A stretch of DNA of 64,000 nt from Solibacillus ferritrahens (lineage in GTDB: Bacteria; Bacillota; Bacilli; Bacillales_A; Planococcaceae): NCBI RefSeq assembly GCF_037027585.1, contig NZ_JAXCLE010000011.1, positions 1 through 64,000 on the forward strand, read 5' to 3'. Shown piece after piece: positions 42,550-50,607 of this stretch. Every line of letters starts with the position of its first letter. Positions within the stretch are counted from its first letter, which is position 1. Made by a program: the position numbers and the translations under genes. A model generated the notes under the pieces. That model was given only the letters and a program-made list of their open reading frames with translations. It had not been told where the DNA came from and did no database searches.

Positions 42550-43041
42550 GTGGATGCGCTAGAACAAATATACCGGGAGCTGCAACCGAAAATATACGCT
42601 TATTTTTATATTAAAACATCCAATTCAGCCATCGCTGAAGATCTTACACAGGATGTTTTTTACGAAGCAGCAAAATCGATCCATACATATCGCGGTGAAG
42701 CGGCACTATCGACATGGCTTTTTCATATTGCAAATAACTTATTAAAAAAGTATTACCGTAAAAAAAGTTATGAAAAGAGCTTAGCATCCAAAATAGAGGC
42801 ACAACCTTCGATAACATTATTTACTACCGAACAAATTATTGAACTAAAAGATGAATCCAAACGGCTCCTGTCAAAGATTGAACAGCTCGGTCCTCCATTT
42901 AAGGATATTGTATTGCTTCGAATTATTGGTGAACTAAGTTTTAAGGAAATTGGTGAGCTGCTGGAGCTAAGCGAAAACTATGTACGTGTTAATTTTCACC
43001 GGCAAAAAATTAAGCTACAACGAGAGGAGGAATTGTTATGA
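42550..43041 (+). CDS. ECF-type sigma factor (second)
   Basis: A 163-residue ECF sigma factor. Region 2 contains YIKTSNSAIAEDLTQDVFYE and TWLFHIANNLLKKYYRK; region 4 contains LGPPFKDIVLLRIIGELSF and ELSENYVRVNFHRQKIKLQ. GTG at 42550 is used, as GAGGTGA lies just upstream; the GTG at 42541 overlaps that site. It overlaps the zinc-finger anti-sigma gene by ATGA, so the two are translationally coupled. No TGAAAC-type autoregulatory promoter is clear upstream; a TATAAT-like box occurs near 42513. Confidence 0.92.
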   Translation: MDALEQIYRELQPKIYAYFYIKTSNSAIAEDLTQDVFYEAAKSIHTYRGEAALSTWLFHIANNLLKKYYRKKSYEKSLASKIEAQPSITLFTTEQIIELKDESKRLLSKIEQLGPPFKDIVLLRIIGELSFKEIGELLELSENYVRVNFHRQKIKLQREEELL

Positions 43042-43628
43042 ATTCATGTAAAATTACCGAGGACTTATTGCCTTTATATGAAGAAAATCTTGTCCAGCCT
43101 GAAACAAAACAATGGATTGAGCAACATTTAGCCAGTTGTCCAACTTGCCAAAAGCTTACTTCCGCCACAATGGGAGAATTACCAGCGCTACCGTCACCTA
43201 AAAAGGCAGCTTCGAAAATGATAAAGCACACTCATTTAAAACTTACTGTTTATCAGCTTTTATTCGTCATTCTTTCTTTTGTCTTTGCCATAAACACTTC
43301 CTTATTAAATGAAAGCTTAACATTTATTTTGTCTTATTTTATTTTAGGGATTGTAACATTTTACTTTTATCGTCATACAATTCTTACACTATTGTTGGCA
43401 TTCGTCCCTGTGTTTATTTGGTCAATTTATACGACAATCGATTCTTTCGGCTCCTATTCGAATTGGTATGCCAACCAAATCATATACCACTCCTCTACCC
43501 TTTCACTTTTATGGGAAATTACTTTGGGAGGTCTATTTACTGCTTTTATTCACACTATCTTTACTGTTCTGGGAATTCTCGTGGTCAAATTACTTATTCA
43601 AGCTTTTAAAAAGGAGGATGCGATATGA
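43038..43628 (+). CDS. Zinc-finger (zf-HC2) membrane anti-sigma factor
   Basis: A 196-residue protein. The N-terminal anti-sigma zinc finger has Cys4 (NSCKITEDLLPLY) and the H-x3-C-x2-C motif in EQHLASCPTC. Four membrane helices follow (about 70-185). It should hold the preceding ECF sigma factor at the membrane until a signal arrives. It overlaps both neighbours by 4 nt (ATGA), a tight three-gene operon. GGAGG precedes the ATG. Confidence 0.9.
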   Translation: MNSCKITEDLLPLYEENLVQPETKQWIEQHLASCPTCQKLTSATMGELPALPSPKKAASKMIKHTHLKLTVYQLLFVILSFVFAINTSLLNESLTFILSYFILGIVTFYFYRHTILTLLLAFVPVFIWSIYTTIDSFGSYSNWYANQIIYHSSTLSLLWEITLGGLFTAFIHTIFTVLGILVVKLLIQAFKKEDAI

Positions 43629-44338
43629 AAAAGTGGCTCTCAATTCTACTGGCCCTCGTTATTACAGGTTCCGTACTGTTCGGTTATAGCGAATTTAACG
43701 GCAATTTCATTTCAAAACAAATTGCTAAGTCTACGTTAAAGGCATACTTAACCGAACATTATCCAAATACCAGTTTTCGAGTAGAAAAAGGCTCCTTTAA
43801 TTTTAAATTTAATACCTATGATTTTGATGTAACTTTCAACGAAGAACCTAATTATTGGAACTATACATTTGAAGTAGGTCCTAAATATGTACCAACTACG
43901 ATTGAAGCTAAGATGATGCATTATGATTCAAGGGATGAAACAAAATCGAATGACTGGAGCGATCAAGGTTCACAATATGTAAAAAACTTATTAGAAACAT
44001 TCCCGGTTGGTAACATATTTTACTCTATCGACGTCCCGAATCAATTTTCTCAAACGAAGTGGACTCCTACTGTAAATGTTATCGTTCCACCTTCGATTAC
44101 AATGGAGTTTCCTTTATATAAAGGTGAAACAGAAGAGGAATTTATTAAAATTGTTCAAGAAATTCAATCTGTGTTAGACGCAGATAATATTAAGTATGAT
44201 ACTGTATTTATTTATATGGATGAAAAAATTGATAACCGTGACGGCAAAAAAGAGGGCTATGCATCCATTTATTATGAACGAAAGTACAATGTAGAGTTTC
44301 AGGCGAATGTACCCGTTACGATAGATGATATTCATTAA
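43625..44338 (+). CDS. YfjL-like exported protein of the ECF operon
   Basis: A 237-residue protein with one N-terminal membrane helix or signal anchor (about 5-22) and a beta-rich body. It contains FISKQIAKSTLKAYLTEHYP and VEKGSFNFKFNTYDFDV, resembling the start of B. subtilis YfjL. It is encoded by the third gene of the sigma/anti-sigma operon, overlapping by ATGA, and may be a target or accessory of that stress response. AAAGGAGG precedes the ATG. Function unknown. Confidence 0.78.
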   Translation: MKKWLSILLALVITGSVLFGYSEFNGNFISKQIAKSTLKAYLTEHYPNTSFRVEKGSFNFKFNTYDFDVTFNEEPNYWNYTFEVGPKYVPTTIEAKMMHYDSRDETKSNDWSDQGSQYVKNLLETFPVGNIFYSIDVPNQFSQTKWTPTVNVIVPPSITMEFPLYKGETEEEFIKIVQEIQSVLDADNIKYDTVFIYMDEKIDNRDGKKEGYASIYYERKYNVEFQANVPVTIDDIH

Positions 44339-44344
44339 GACGGT

Positions 44345-44366
44345 TCAAATCATTTGACTTTTTTTA
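44345..44366 (+). terminator. Terminator of the second ECF operon
   Basis: TCAAA pairs with TTTGA (44353-44357) around a 3-nt loop, followed by U7. The stem is short. Confidence 0.6.
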
Positions 44367-44380
44367 TGAAACGTACTTTC

Positions 44381-44409
44381 TTGCACATAGCAAAAAGTTG
44401 TTATATTAT
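44381..44409 (+). promoter_or_regulatory. Promoter of the 44416-44668 RNA
   Basis: TTGCAC (44381), exactly 17 nt, TATTAT (44404). It opens onto sequence with no long gene. Confidence 0.6.
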
Positions 44410-44415
44410 ATGAAT

Positions 44416-44668
44416 AAGGCTACGTTGTACGTACGAATATTAAGTTTTAACCTTTATACTTATACAGGGAGTTTTACATCGATGTTGGAATGGCGTGCCT
44501 GGACTCTTTTGACTTCAGGATAGACAGGATAGCATTTGCGAACACCCACTTTGAGGAGTGGTGGTTTAAAACTTTCTATAATAACTACGGCAATGTGGCT
44601 GCTTACATAAGTAGCGTCATATCAAGGTTTATACAGCATCTTAACCAAATTGGTTGAGGTGCTTTTTT
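44416..44668 (+). ncRNA. Candidate structured non-coding RNA (possibly 6S-like)
   Basis: A unit of about 253 nt is bounded by a promoter and a strong terminator (AGCATCTTAACC, 44635-44646, with 44652-44663, then U6). The ends of the first 190 nt can form a long rod: ACGTTG with CAATGT, CGTA with TACG, and AAGTTTTAA..CC (44442-44452) with 44563-44574. A further hairpin GCTGCTT/AAGTAGC and an inner CCTG/CAGG hairpin are present. A rod with a large central open region recalls 6S RNA, but no signature proves it. A 55-aa frame (44490-44657) lacks a placed ribosome site and runs into the terminator. Confidence 0.5.
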
Positions 44669-44785
44669 CATTTTATTTAAAAAATAAAAAAAGGCCTTAT
44701 TAACCCAAAAATATTACATTTAATTTATGTCGCGTATCATCATCGATTAAATTGTAAAATTCCATGTGTTCACAGCCTTTTATGC

Positions 44786-44819
44786 ATAATAAAAAGCCAC
44801 ACCCGATTGGTTGTGACTT
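44786..44819 (-). terminator. Terminator of the 65-aa gene
   Basis: On the minus strand AAGTCACAACC pairs with GGGTGTGGCTT (one mismatch, one G-U) and leads into UUUAUU. Confidence 0.7.
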
Positions 44820-44825
44820 CGAATA

Positions 44826-45023
44826 TCACTTTACTTCTTCTATGGAAACAATGTGGTTTGTAAATATTAGTTCTGATTGCTCTTCTTTTCCATTATTTAA
44901 AACGAATCTTATATAACCATAATGAAAGTAACCGTCATCCTTTAAATACATTTCTTCAAATTCCTCAAGACTTGCTTTCATCTCTATCTTTTCACCATTA
45001 CTTAATCGTAAAATTAAACTCAT
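44826..45023 (-). CDS. Hypothetical small protein (65 aa)
   Basis: A 65-residue soluble protein, MSLILRLSNGEKIEMKASLE and onward, ending FTNHIVSIEEVK. It is predicted to be a small beta-alpha protein with many charged residues and no signal. Its ATG follows GGAGG 8 nt upstream, and it has its own terminator. A longer frame from 45050 is not supported. No function is recognised. Confidence 0.75.
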   Translation of the reverse strand: MSLILRLSNGEKIEMKASLEEFEEMYLKDDGYFHYGYIRFVLNNGKEEQSELIFTNHIVSIEEVK

Positions 45024-45120
45024 AACTATACCTCCATTCACAGTAATCATAATACAAATGGAAATTATTGTCGCTAATATATCTTAAATAATAAAAAGCC
45101 GTCAGCAAATAGGTCACATC

Positions 45121-45156
45121 AAGCATATTCTCATTTAATGCGAATATGCTTTTTTG
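45121..45156 (+). terminator. Orphan plus-strand terminator
   Basis: AAGCATATTC pairs with GAATATGCTT (45142-45151) around an 11-nt loop, then U6. No plus-strand gene is seen upstream back to the RNA ending at 44668. Confidence 0.65.
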
Positions 45157-45245
45157 TTTTCTTAACATGAAATAGGGTAAATATTTACAATTGATATTCA
45201 TCTATGACAAAATTTATAAAATGACATCATTTTGGAGGAACCGAT

Positions 45246-46187
45246 ATGAAGAAAATTTTATGTATTGGCGAGCTATTAATCGACTTTTTTACAACTCAAA
45301 CCGAGCAATCAATAATAGAAGCAACTACATTTGAAAAACAAGCAGGCGGAGCTCCAGCTAATGTCGCAACTGCTATTGCCAAGCTCGGGGGACAGGCGTA
45401 TTTTTGCGGAAAAGTTGGTGACGATGCATTTGGTCACTTTCTGAAACAAACTTTAGAGCATGCAGGTGTTCATACAGACCAGCTTATATTTGATTCAACT
45501 ACATCCACTACTTTAGCTTTCGTATCCAGACAGGCGGATGGCGAACGGGATTTTATCTTTAACCGAGGCGCTGATGAGTTGCTTCGCATTGAAGACCTCA
45601 ATCTCCAACATTTAATGTCCATTGATATGATCCATTTCGGTTCAGCAACAGCTCTATTAAGTGAACCCTTTAGCAGAACTTACGAACAGTTAATGCAAAC
45701 TTTATTATTACAAAATCATTTTATTTCATTCGATCCAAATTACCGTGCTGACTTATGGAAACACGATACTGAACAGTTTATTCAAAAATGCGAACCGTTT
45801 ATCGAAGCAGCTTACTTCATTAAAATGAGTAATGAAGAATTAATGTTATTGTCCCGGGCAGAGAGCTTTGAACAAGCAATTGAATGGCTGAATCAGTTTA
45901 CCGACAAAACAATTGCCATTACACAAGGAGCTGACGGGACATTCCTCGTACAAAACGGAAAAATAACAACTGTACCGGCAAATCCAGTAAACTGTATCGA
46001 TTCAACAGGGGCTGGCGATGCTTTTGTTGGTGCCGTTTTATATGAGCTGAGTAAACGTGATGAAATGAACCTTTCTTTTAATGAGTGGGTGAACATTATT
46101 GGATTTGCCAACTTTGTCGCTTCAAAAGTTTGTGAAAAAGTCGGTGCAATTGATGCACTTTTAGCATTAGAAGACTTACAAAAATAA
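45246..46187 (+). CDS. PfkB-family sugar kinase (fructokinase-like)
   Basis: A 313-residue ribokinase-fold kinase. N-terminal signature GELLIDF and GGAPANVATAIAKLGG; C-terminal catalytic and ATP motif DSTGAGDAFVGA with the base aspartate. The pattern most resembles fructokinase (fructose to fructose-6-phosphate), but other sugars are possible. GGAGG precedes the ATG. It is alone, without a linked transporter or regulator, and converges on the second two-component system. Confidence 0.88.
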   Translation: MKKILCIGELLIDFFTTQTEQSIIEATTFEKQAGGAPANVATAIAKLGGQAYFCGKVGDDAFGHFLKQTLEHAGVHTDQLIFDSTTSTTLAFVSRQADGERDFIFNRGADELLRIEDLNLQHLMSIDMIHFGSATALLSEPFSRTYEQLMQTLLLQNHFISFDPNYRADLWKHDTEQFIQKCEPFIEAAYFIKMSNEELMLLSRAESFEQAIEWLNQFTDKTIAITQGADGTFLVQNGKITTVPANPVNCIDSTGAGDAFVGAVLYELSKRDEMNLSFNEWVNIIGFANFVASKVCEKVGAIDALLALEDLQK

Positions 46188-46193
46188 AGAAAA

Positions 46194-46232
46194 AGAAGGT
46201 ATGCTAAAATTTTTTCCTTTAACATACCTTCT
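46194..46232. terminator. Bidirectional terminator between PfkB and kinase genes
   Basis: AGAAGGTATG pairs with CATACCTTCT (46223-46232), with inner TAAA/TTTA. It lies between convergent genes. Confidence 0.7.
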
Positions 46233-46239
46233 ATACCAG

Positions 46240-47610
46240 CTAATTAGGAAGTATTATTTCTACTTTTGTTCCCTTCCCTAGCTTGCTCTCTATATTAAAT
46301 TGCCCTTCATGACGTTTTACAATTTCCGTGACAATTGCCAAACCAAGACCACTGCTTTGGCTTGAGCGCGATGGGTCAACGCGGTAAAAACGTTCCTTTA
46401 CCTTTTCCAGTGCTTCCTCAGGAATTCCAATGCCGTAATCCTGTATAACAACGATTATGGCATCGTCTTTTTTACTGCAGGTTACAATAATTTTCCCCTT
46501 ATCTTCACTATATCGAATTGCATTTGACAATAAGTTATCCCACACTTGCTCAAATAATTGCTCATCAGCAAATACTTCAATTGGTTCCAGCTCATATACA
46601 AGCTCCATCTGCTTATCATCCAGCTTCCAGCGTTTTGAAAACAGACGTTCCTTTAATTGTTTTTCCAACGAATAACGCTTTTTTTCAATCGGCAGGTTTT
46701 TCTGATCCAATGAGCTCAACAGCAGCAACTGCTTTGTCAATGCTGAAAGACGCTTCGTTTCCTGCTCAATTATTTCTAAATACTGCACACGTTCTTCTTC
46801 AGTATTCTCCGCATCTTTCAAGACATTTGCGTACCCTTGAATATTAAGTAACGGCGATTGAAAATCATGCGATACATTGTTTATAAAATCCTTCTTAATC
46901 TGATCGTTTTCCGCTAAACGATTTGCCATCTTTTGAAACTGTGTTGCAAGTTGGCCGAGTTCATCGTTCCGATCAATTTCCAAATGAATATCATAGTCTT
47001 CCTGTGCAATTTGCTCGGTTGCTTCTTGCAGTTGTTTTAACGGTCTTACAAGCTGGCGTGCGAGTAAAATCATTGTCAAAAGAATTACAACTGCAGTAAT
47101 AATAATAAAACTGACGAGTAATAAATGCATTTCAGAAAAGAGCGTTGCGTTAGCTGGCCGAATGAAAAATGCATAATTTTCATTATTAAGGCTAAAGGCC
47201 AACCCAACTGTATTTTGAATATCATTCGCAAAATGATCCATAAATAAAGAAGATCCTTTATACTCCTGAATTCCGTGATATACATTATCAGAACCAATAA
47301 TATTCAGCATGTTATCGTTTAATTTGACCTTGTTGAAATTATTTCCGTATATTGACACACTTCCCGACTGATCAACCACTGCAATTTGATAGCCAAGCTT
47401 GGCAACCGCTTCAAAATAGGCTTCATAGCTTTCACTCGGCATCGTCGTTACAATATTTTTTACTTCCTGTGCTACCTCATAATTTTTAGCATCCGTATTC
47501 GGCCGAATTTGTGATTGATAAATTTGACCAATCAACAACATAGACATAGTAATACTTACAACAATTACGGCCAAAGTTACAACAATATATTGCTTATACA
47601 ATGTTTTCAT
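46240..47610 (-). CDS. Sensor histidine kinase of the second two-component system
   Basis: A 456-residue kinase. Two membrane helices (about 8-30 and 160-182) flank an outer sensor domain of about 130 residues. Then come a HAMP domain (to about 235), HisKA with NVSHDFQSPLLNIQGYA (phospho-His), and the N box DNLLSNAIRYS and G boxes DYGIGIPEEAL and SSGLGLAIVTEIV. It overlaps the regulator gene by ATGA. It resembles HssS-type sensors in layout; the ligand is unknown. The adjacent MMPL pump gene may be a target. Confidence 0.92.
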   Translation of the reverse strand: MKTLYKQYIVVTLAVIVVSITMSMLLIGQIYQSQIRPNTDAKNYEVAQEVKNIVTTMPSESYEAYFEAVAKLGYQIAVVDQSGSVSIYGNNFNKVKLNDNMLNIIGSDNVYHGIQEYKGSSLFMDHFANDIQNTVGLAFSLNNENYAFFIRPANATLFSEMHLLLVSFIIITAVVILLTMILLARQLVRPLKQLQEATEQIAQEDYDIHLEIDRNDELGQLATQFQKMANRLAENDQIKKDFINNVSHDFQSPLLNIQGYANVLKDAENTEEERVQYLEIIEQETKRLSALTKQLLLLSSLDQKNLPIEKKRYSLEKQLKERLFSKRWKLDDKQMELVYELEPIEVFADEQLFEQVWDNLLSNAIRYSEDKGKIIVTCSKKDDAIIVVIQDYGIGIPEEALEKVKERFYRVDPSRSSQSSGLGLAIVTEIVKRHEGQFNIESKLGKGTKVEIILPN

Positions 47611-48275
47611 TTTAATTCCTCTATTTTATAGCCAATGCCTCGTACTGTTTGAATTTTTACGTGTGCATTTACTTCTTCCAATCGACTTCGTAAACGTTTA
47701 ATATGGGTTGTCAGCGTGAAGTCATCCCCATCATAATCATAGCCCCATACTTGCTCCATAAGCTGGTCACGCGTAAACACCACTTCCGGCCTCGTAGTTA
47801 AAATGCTTAGCAGTTCAAATTCCTTTAAAGGTAATAATAATACTTGCTCCCCTACTTTAACTTCAAATGTCTGGCGGTCAATTAGCATATTAGAAATTTT
47901 TGTTTGACTACGTTCAAGTTTTTGAAAACGCCGTAAAATTGCACGCACTCTAAATAAAAGTTCTTTCGGTTCAAATGGCTTTACCATATAATCATCCGCA
48001 CCTGCCAAAAAACCTTTTTCCTTATCTTCCAGCGTTGTCTTAGCGGTTAACATTAATACCGGAACACCAACTTCAGTTAAGCGCTTCGTCAAAGAAATGC
48101 CATCCATTTTCGGCATCATCACATCTACAATCGCCAAATCCACTAATTCCTGCTGTAAAATAGTCAATGCCTCTAAGCCATTACTCGCAAATAATGCTTC
48201 GTAGCCTTCTTTTTTCAGATGAATACCAATTAATTTCCGTATAAATCCATCATCATCTACAACTAAAATCCGCAT
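47607..48275 (-). CDS. OmpR-family response regulator of the second two-component system
   Basis: A 222-residue regulator with receiver domain (VVDDDGF, phospho-acceptor in AIVDVMMPKMDG, MVKPFEPKEL) and winged-helix domain (RDQLMEQVWGYDYDGDDFT, then HIKRLRSRLE and VRGIGYKIE). The closest pattern I recall is HssR, the haem-responsive regulator, but this is weak. It is followed by the kinase with a 4-nt overlap and lies 70 nt downstream of the MMPL gene, separated by a terminator. The ribosome site is weak (GGCGGTG). Confidence 0.92.
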   Translation of the reverse strand: MRILVVDDDGFIRKLIGIHLKKEGYEALFASNGLEALTILQQELVDLAIVDVMMPKMDGISLTKRLTEVGVPVLMLTAKTTLEDKEKGFLAGADDYMVKPFEPKELLFRVRAILRRFQKLERSQTKISNMLIDRQTFEVKVGEQVLLLPLKEFELLSILTTRPEVVFTRDQLMEQVWGYDYDGDDFTLTTHIKRLRSRLEEVNAHVKIQTVRGIGYKIEELK

Positions 48276-48295
48276 TAATTACACCGCCTTCTTAT

Positions 48296-48328
48296 ACTAA
48301 AAAGAGACACCGAATTACTCGATGCCTC
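48296..48328 (-). terminator. Terminator of the MMPL gene
   Basis: GAGGCATCGA (minus strand) pairs with TCGGTGTCTC around a 5-nt loop, then UUUUU. Confidence 0.75.
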
Positions 48329-48346
48329 CCTTTTATCTATTACGCC

Positions 48347-50449
48347 TTACTTTTTGTCTTTTTCAAACGTTAAGATCAGCATTGGTAATAGCATACCACG
48401 TACTAGGAATGTATCAATAATAATCCCTACAGATACGATAAAGCCAAAGACGAACAAATCGGCAATCGGCATTGTCATTAATGCCGCAAAAGTTGCTGCT
48501 AAAATAATACCTGCTGATGAAATTACGCCACCCGTATTACGGATTGCAATTTCAAGCGCCTCTTTCACATTCATACGTTTGCGCTCTTCAAGGAATCGGG
48601 ATACTAAAATAATATTGTAGTCGATTCCTAAAGCTACTAAGAATATGAAGGCATACACTGGTACTCGTGTACTGATGGCATCATATCCAAATAATGCATC
48701 AACTAAGAATATACCTAGTCCTAGTGCCGATAAATAAGACACTAAAATTGTTGCCATCATATAAATCGGCATTCTCCAAGATTTCGTTAATACGAATAAC
48801 AGAACTAAAATTAAGATTGTTTCTAAAACAACAATTTTAATGATGTCATCGTTATTCACATTTCGCTCATCTACTAATTTTGCTGTCGTACCCGCAAAAA
48901 GTAATTCCCCATTAATACCAGCTGCAGCTAAATAATCTGCGCTGTTTTCACGCATATCTTCAAGCTTTTCAATCGCTTCTGGTGAATATGGACTTACATC
49001 AAATGCCATCGATAATTTCATTTTAGTTTCATCATCTGATACAGCAGATGTACGAACAGATGCAATATTTTCTTCTGTTGATAACGCTTCAGTTAAAGCT
49101 TGTTTTTGTTCCTCTGTTAATGGTTGCTCGCTTTCAACGAATAGTGAAGTCGGTGCAAGTTCCCCTTTATCAAAGCGCGACTCAACAATTTCATAACCAA
49201 CACGTGACGGCAATTCTTCCGGGAATGATTTTACCGTATCATACTCATATTCTAAGTTGAGTACGTTAAACGAAGTAATTAACATGAAGATTAATACTAA
49301 TCCACCTGATAGGTAAGGTTTGTTTACAACAAACTTTGCAATCGGTCCCCAAATACCATGTTTTACTTCTTTTGCTTGACCGTATTTCGGAACTTTTGGC
49401 CAGAATGCTTTACGTCCAAATAACGCAAATAACGCTGGCACTAATGTAATCGATCCAATCATGATCACAAATACAGCCGTACCAAAAATTGGTGCGAAGT
49501 TTTGATAGTCACGGAAGTCCGCGAAGAATAAAACAAGCATAGCTGCAAGCACTGTTCCACCTGCAAAGAATACCGGCTCACCAGTTGCACGCATTGCGTA
49601 TTTCATTGCTTCATATTTATCTTCATAATGATTTAATTCTTCACGGTAACGTGAGAATACGAATAACGAATAATCGATTACAGCTGCAAATAATAAAATA
49701 CTCATAATCGATGTTGTTGAATTATTAATTTCTAGACCAGCTGCACCCATTAAAGCAACCGACTGATTTACTACTTGATAAACAATCACCGTTGCAAGTA
49801 ATGGAATAATTGCTAATAGCGGTGAACGATAAATAATAATTAATAAAACTAAAATAATTCCGATTGTCGCGAATAACAATTGTAAGTCTGCTTGCTCAAA
49901 CAGCTTTACTGTATCTCCAGCAATCCCCGCAGGACCTGTAATATAAAACTGTGTATCTCCAGTTTTTTCAGCTGCTTCATTCCCAATTTCAGATGCAAAA
50001 TCGTTAATTTCCGCATAATCAGCATTACCAAGACCTTTTTCCAACGTCATTGGCACGATCATTGTCGTTTTGTCTTCAGACGTGAAACCTGCTAAAGCTT
50101 GCGGCGGTAATTGCGAGATGTCGATAATTTGATCGATACCTTCAATATTTTCCGTAATCATTGCATTTAAAATCTCTTTTACACTGTCTACATTAATTTC
50201 CCCATCTTCATTATGGAAAACTAGTATACCTGGGGTACCTTCATCGTTCGGGAAGTACTCGCTTAATTTATTTTCAGCGATAATCGACTGTGCATCATCC
50301 GGCAGCGATTGGAAGTTTGATACTTTGTATTCACTTAGCATTGGACCGGCGCTTAAACCAATCATTAACACAAGCCATACAATAAGCGTAATCCATGCTC
50401 CGCGTTTCGTTGATACCCAATCTGTTATTGGCCTTAATAGCTTGTTCAT
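48347..50449 (-). CDS. MMPL/RND-family transporter
   Basis: A 700-residue protein with 12 predicted helices in two repeats, each with a large outer loop after the first helix. Family motifs are AAVIDYSLFVFSRYREEL and VALGIDYNIILVSRFLEER, the twin proton-relay GxDY segments. It resembles YdfJ-type lipid or hydrophobic-drug exporters. ATG at 50449 follows AAGGAGG; a frame extended to 50479 lacks a site. The regulator and kinase genes follow, so it is probably their target. Confidence 0.92.
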   Translation of the reverse strand: MNKLLRPITDWVSTKRGAWITLIVWLVLMIGLSAGPMLSEYKVSNFQSLPDDAQSIIAENKLSEYFPNDEGTPGILVFHNEDGEINVDSVKEILNAMITENIEGIDQIIDISQLPPQALAGFTSEDKTTMIVPMTLEKGLGNADYAEINDFASEIGNEAAEKTGDTQFYITGPAGIAGDTVKLFEQADLQLLFATIGIILVLLIIIYRSPLLAIIPLLATVIVYQVVNQSVALMGAAGLEINNSTTSIMSILLFAAVIDYSLFVFSRYREELNHYEDKYEAMKYAMRATGEPVFFAGGTVLAAMLVLFFADFRDYQNFAPIFGTAVFVIMIGSITLVPALFALFGRKAFWPKVPKYGQAKEVKHGIWGPIAKFVVNKPYLSGGLVLIFMLITSFNVLNLEYEYDTVKSFPEELPSRVGYEIVESRFDKGELAPTSLFVESEQPLTEEQKQALTEALSTEENIASVRTSAVSDDETKMKLSMAFDVSPYSPEAIEKLEDMRENSADYLAAAGINGELLFAGTTAKLVDERNVNNDDIIKIVVLETILILVLLFVLTKSWRMPIYMMATILVSYLSALGLGIFLVDALFGYDAISTRVPVYAFIFLVALGIDYNIILVSRFLEERKRMNVKEALEIAIRNTGGVISSAGIILAATFAALMTMPIADLFVFGFIVSVGIIIDTFLVRGMLLPMLILTFEKDKK

Positions 50450-50536
50450 TGTATTCCTCCTTTTTTCACACTTCTGCATTGTAAAACAACTATATGAACT
50501 CTATATAAACTCAAATGAATTTATCCTTTAGTTCGG

Positions 50537-50594
50537 AAGATATTACAAAGACCGAAATGTTGAATTAACAGCATTCCGGTCTTTGTAATATCTT
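50537..50594. repeat. Long perfect inverted repeat between the MMPL and ligase genes
   Basis: AAGATATTACAAAGACCG (50537-50554) pairs perfectly with 50577-50594; an inner TGTT/AACA adds four pairs. There is no U tract after it on the minus strand, so it is not a textbook terminator of the ligase gene. It may terminate, act as an operator for the MMPL gene, or protect mRNA ends. Confidence 0.6.
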
Positions 50595-50607
50595 GTATTT
50601 AGTTAGT

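Noticed and set aside
44490..44657. A 55-aa frame within the candidate ncRNA
   Set aside because: No correctly placed ribosome site, its end is inside the terminator stem, and an open run of this length is not rare. Kept only as an alternative in the RNA entry.
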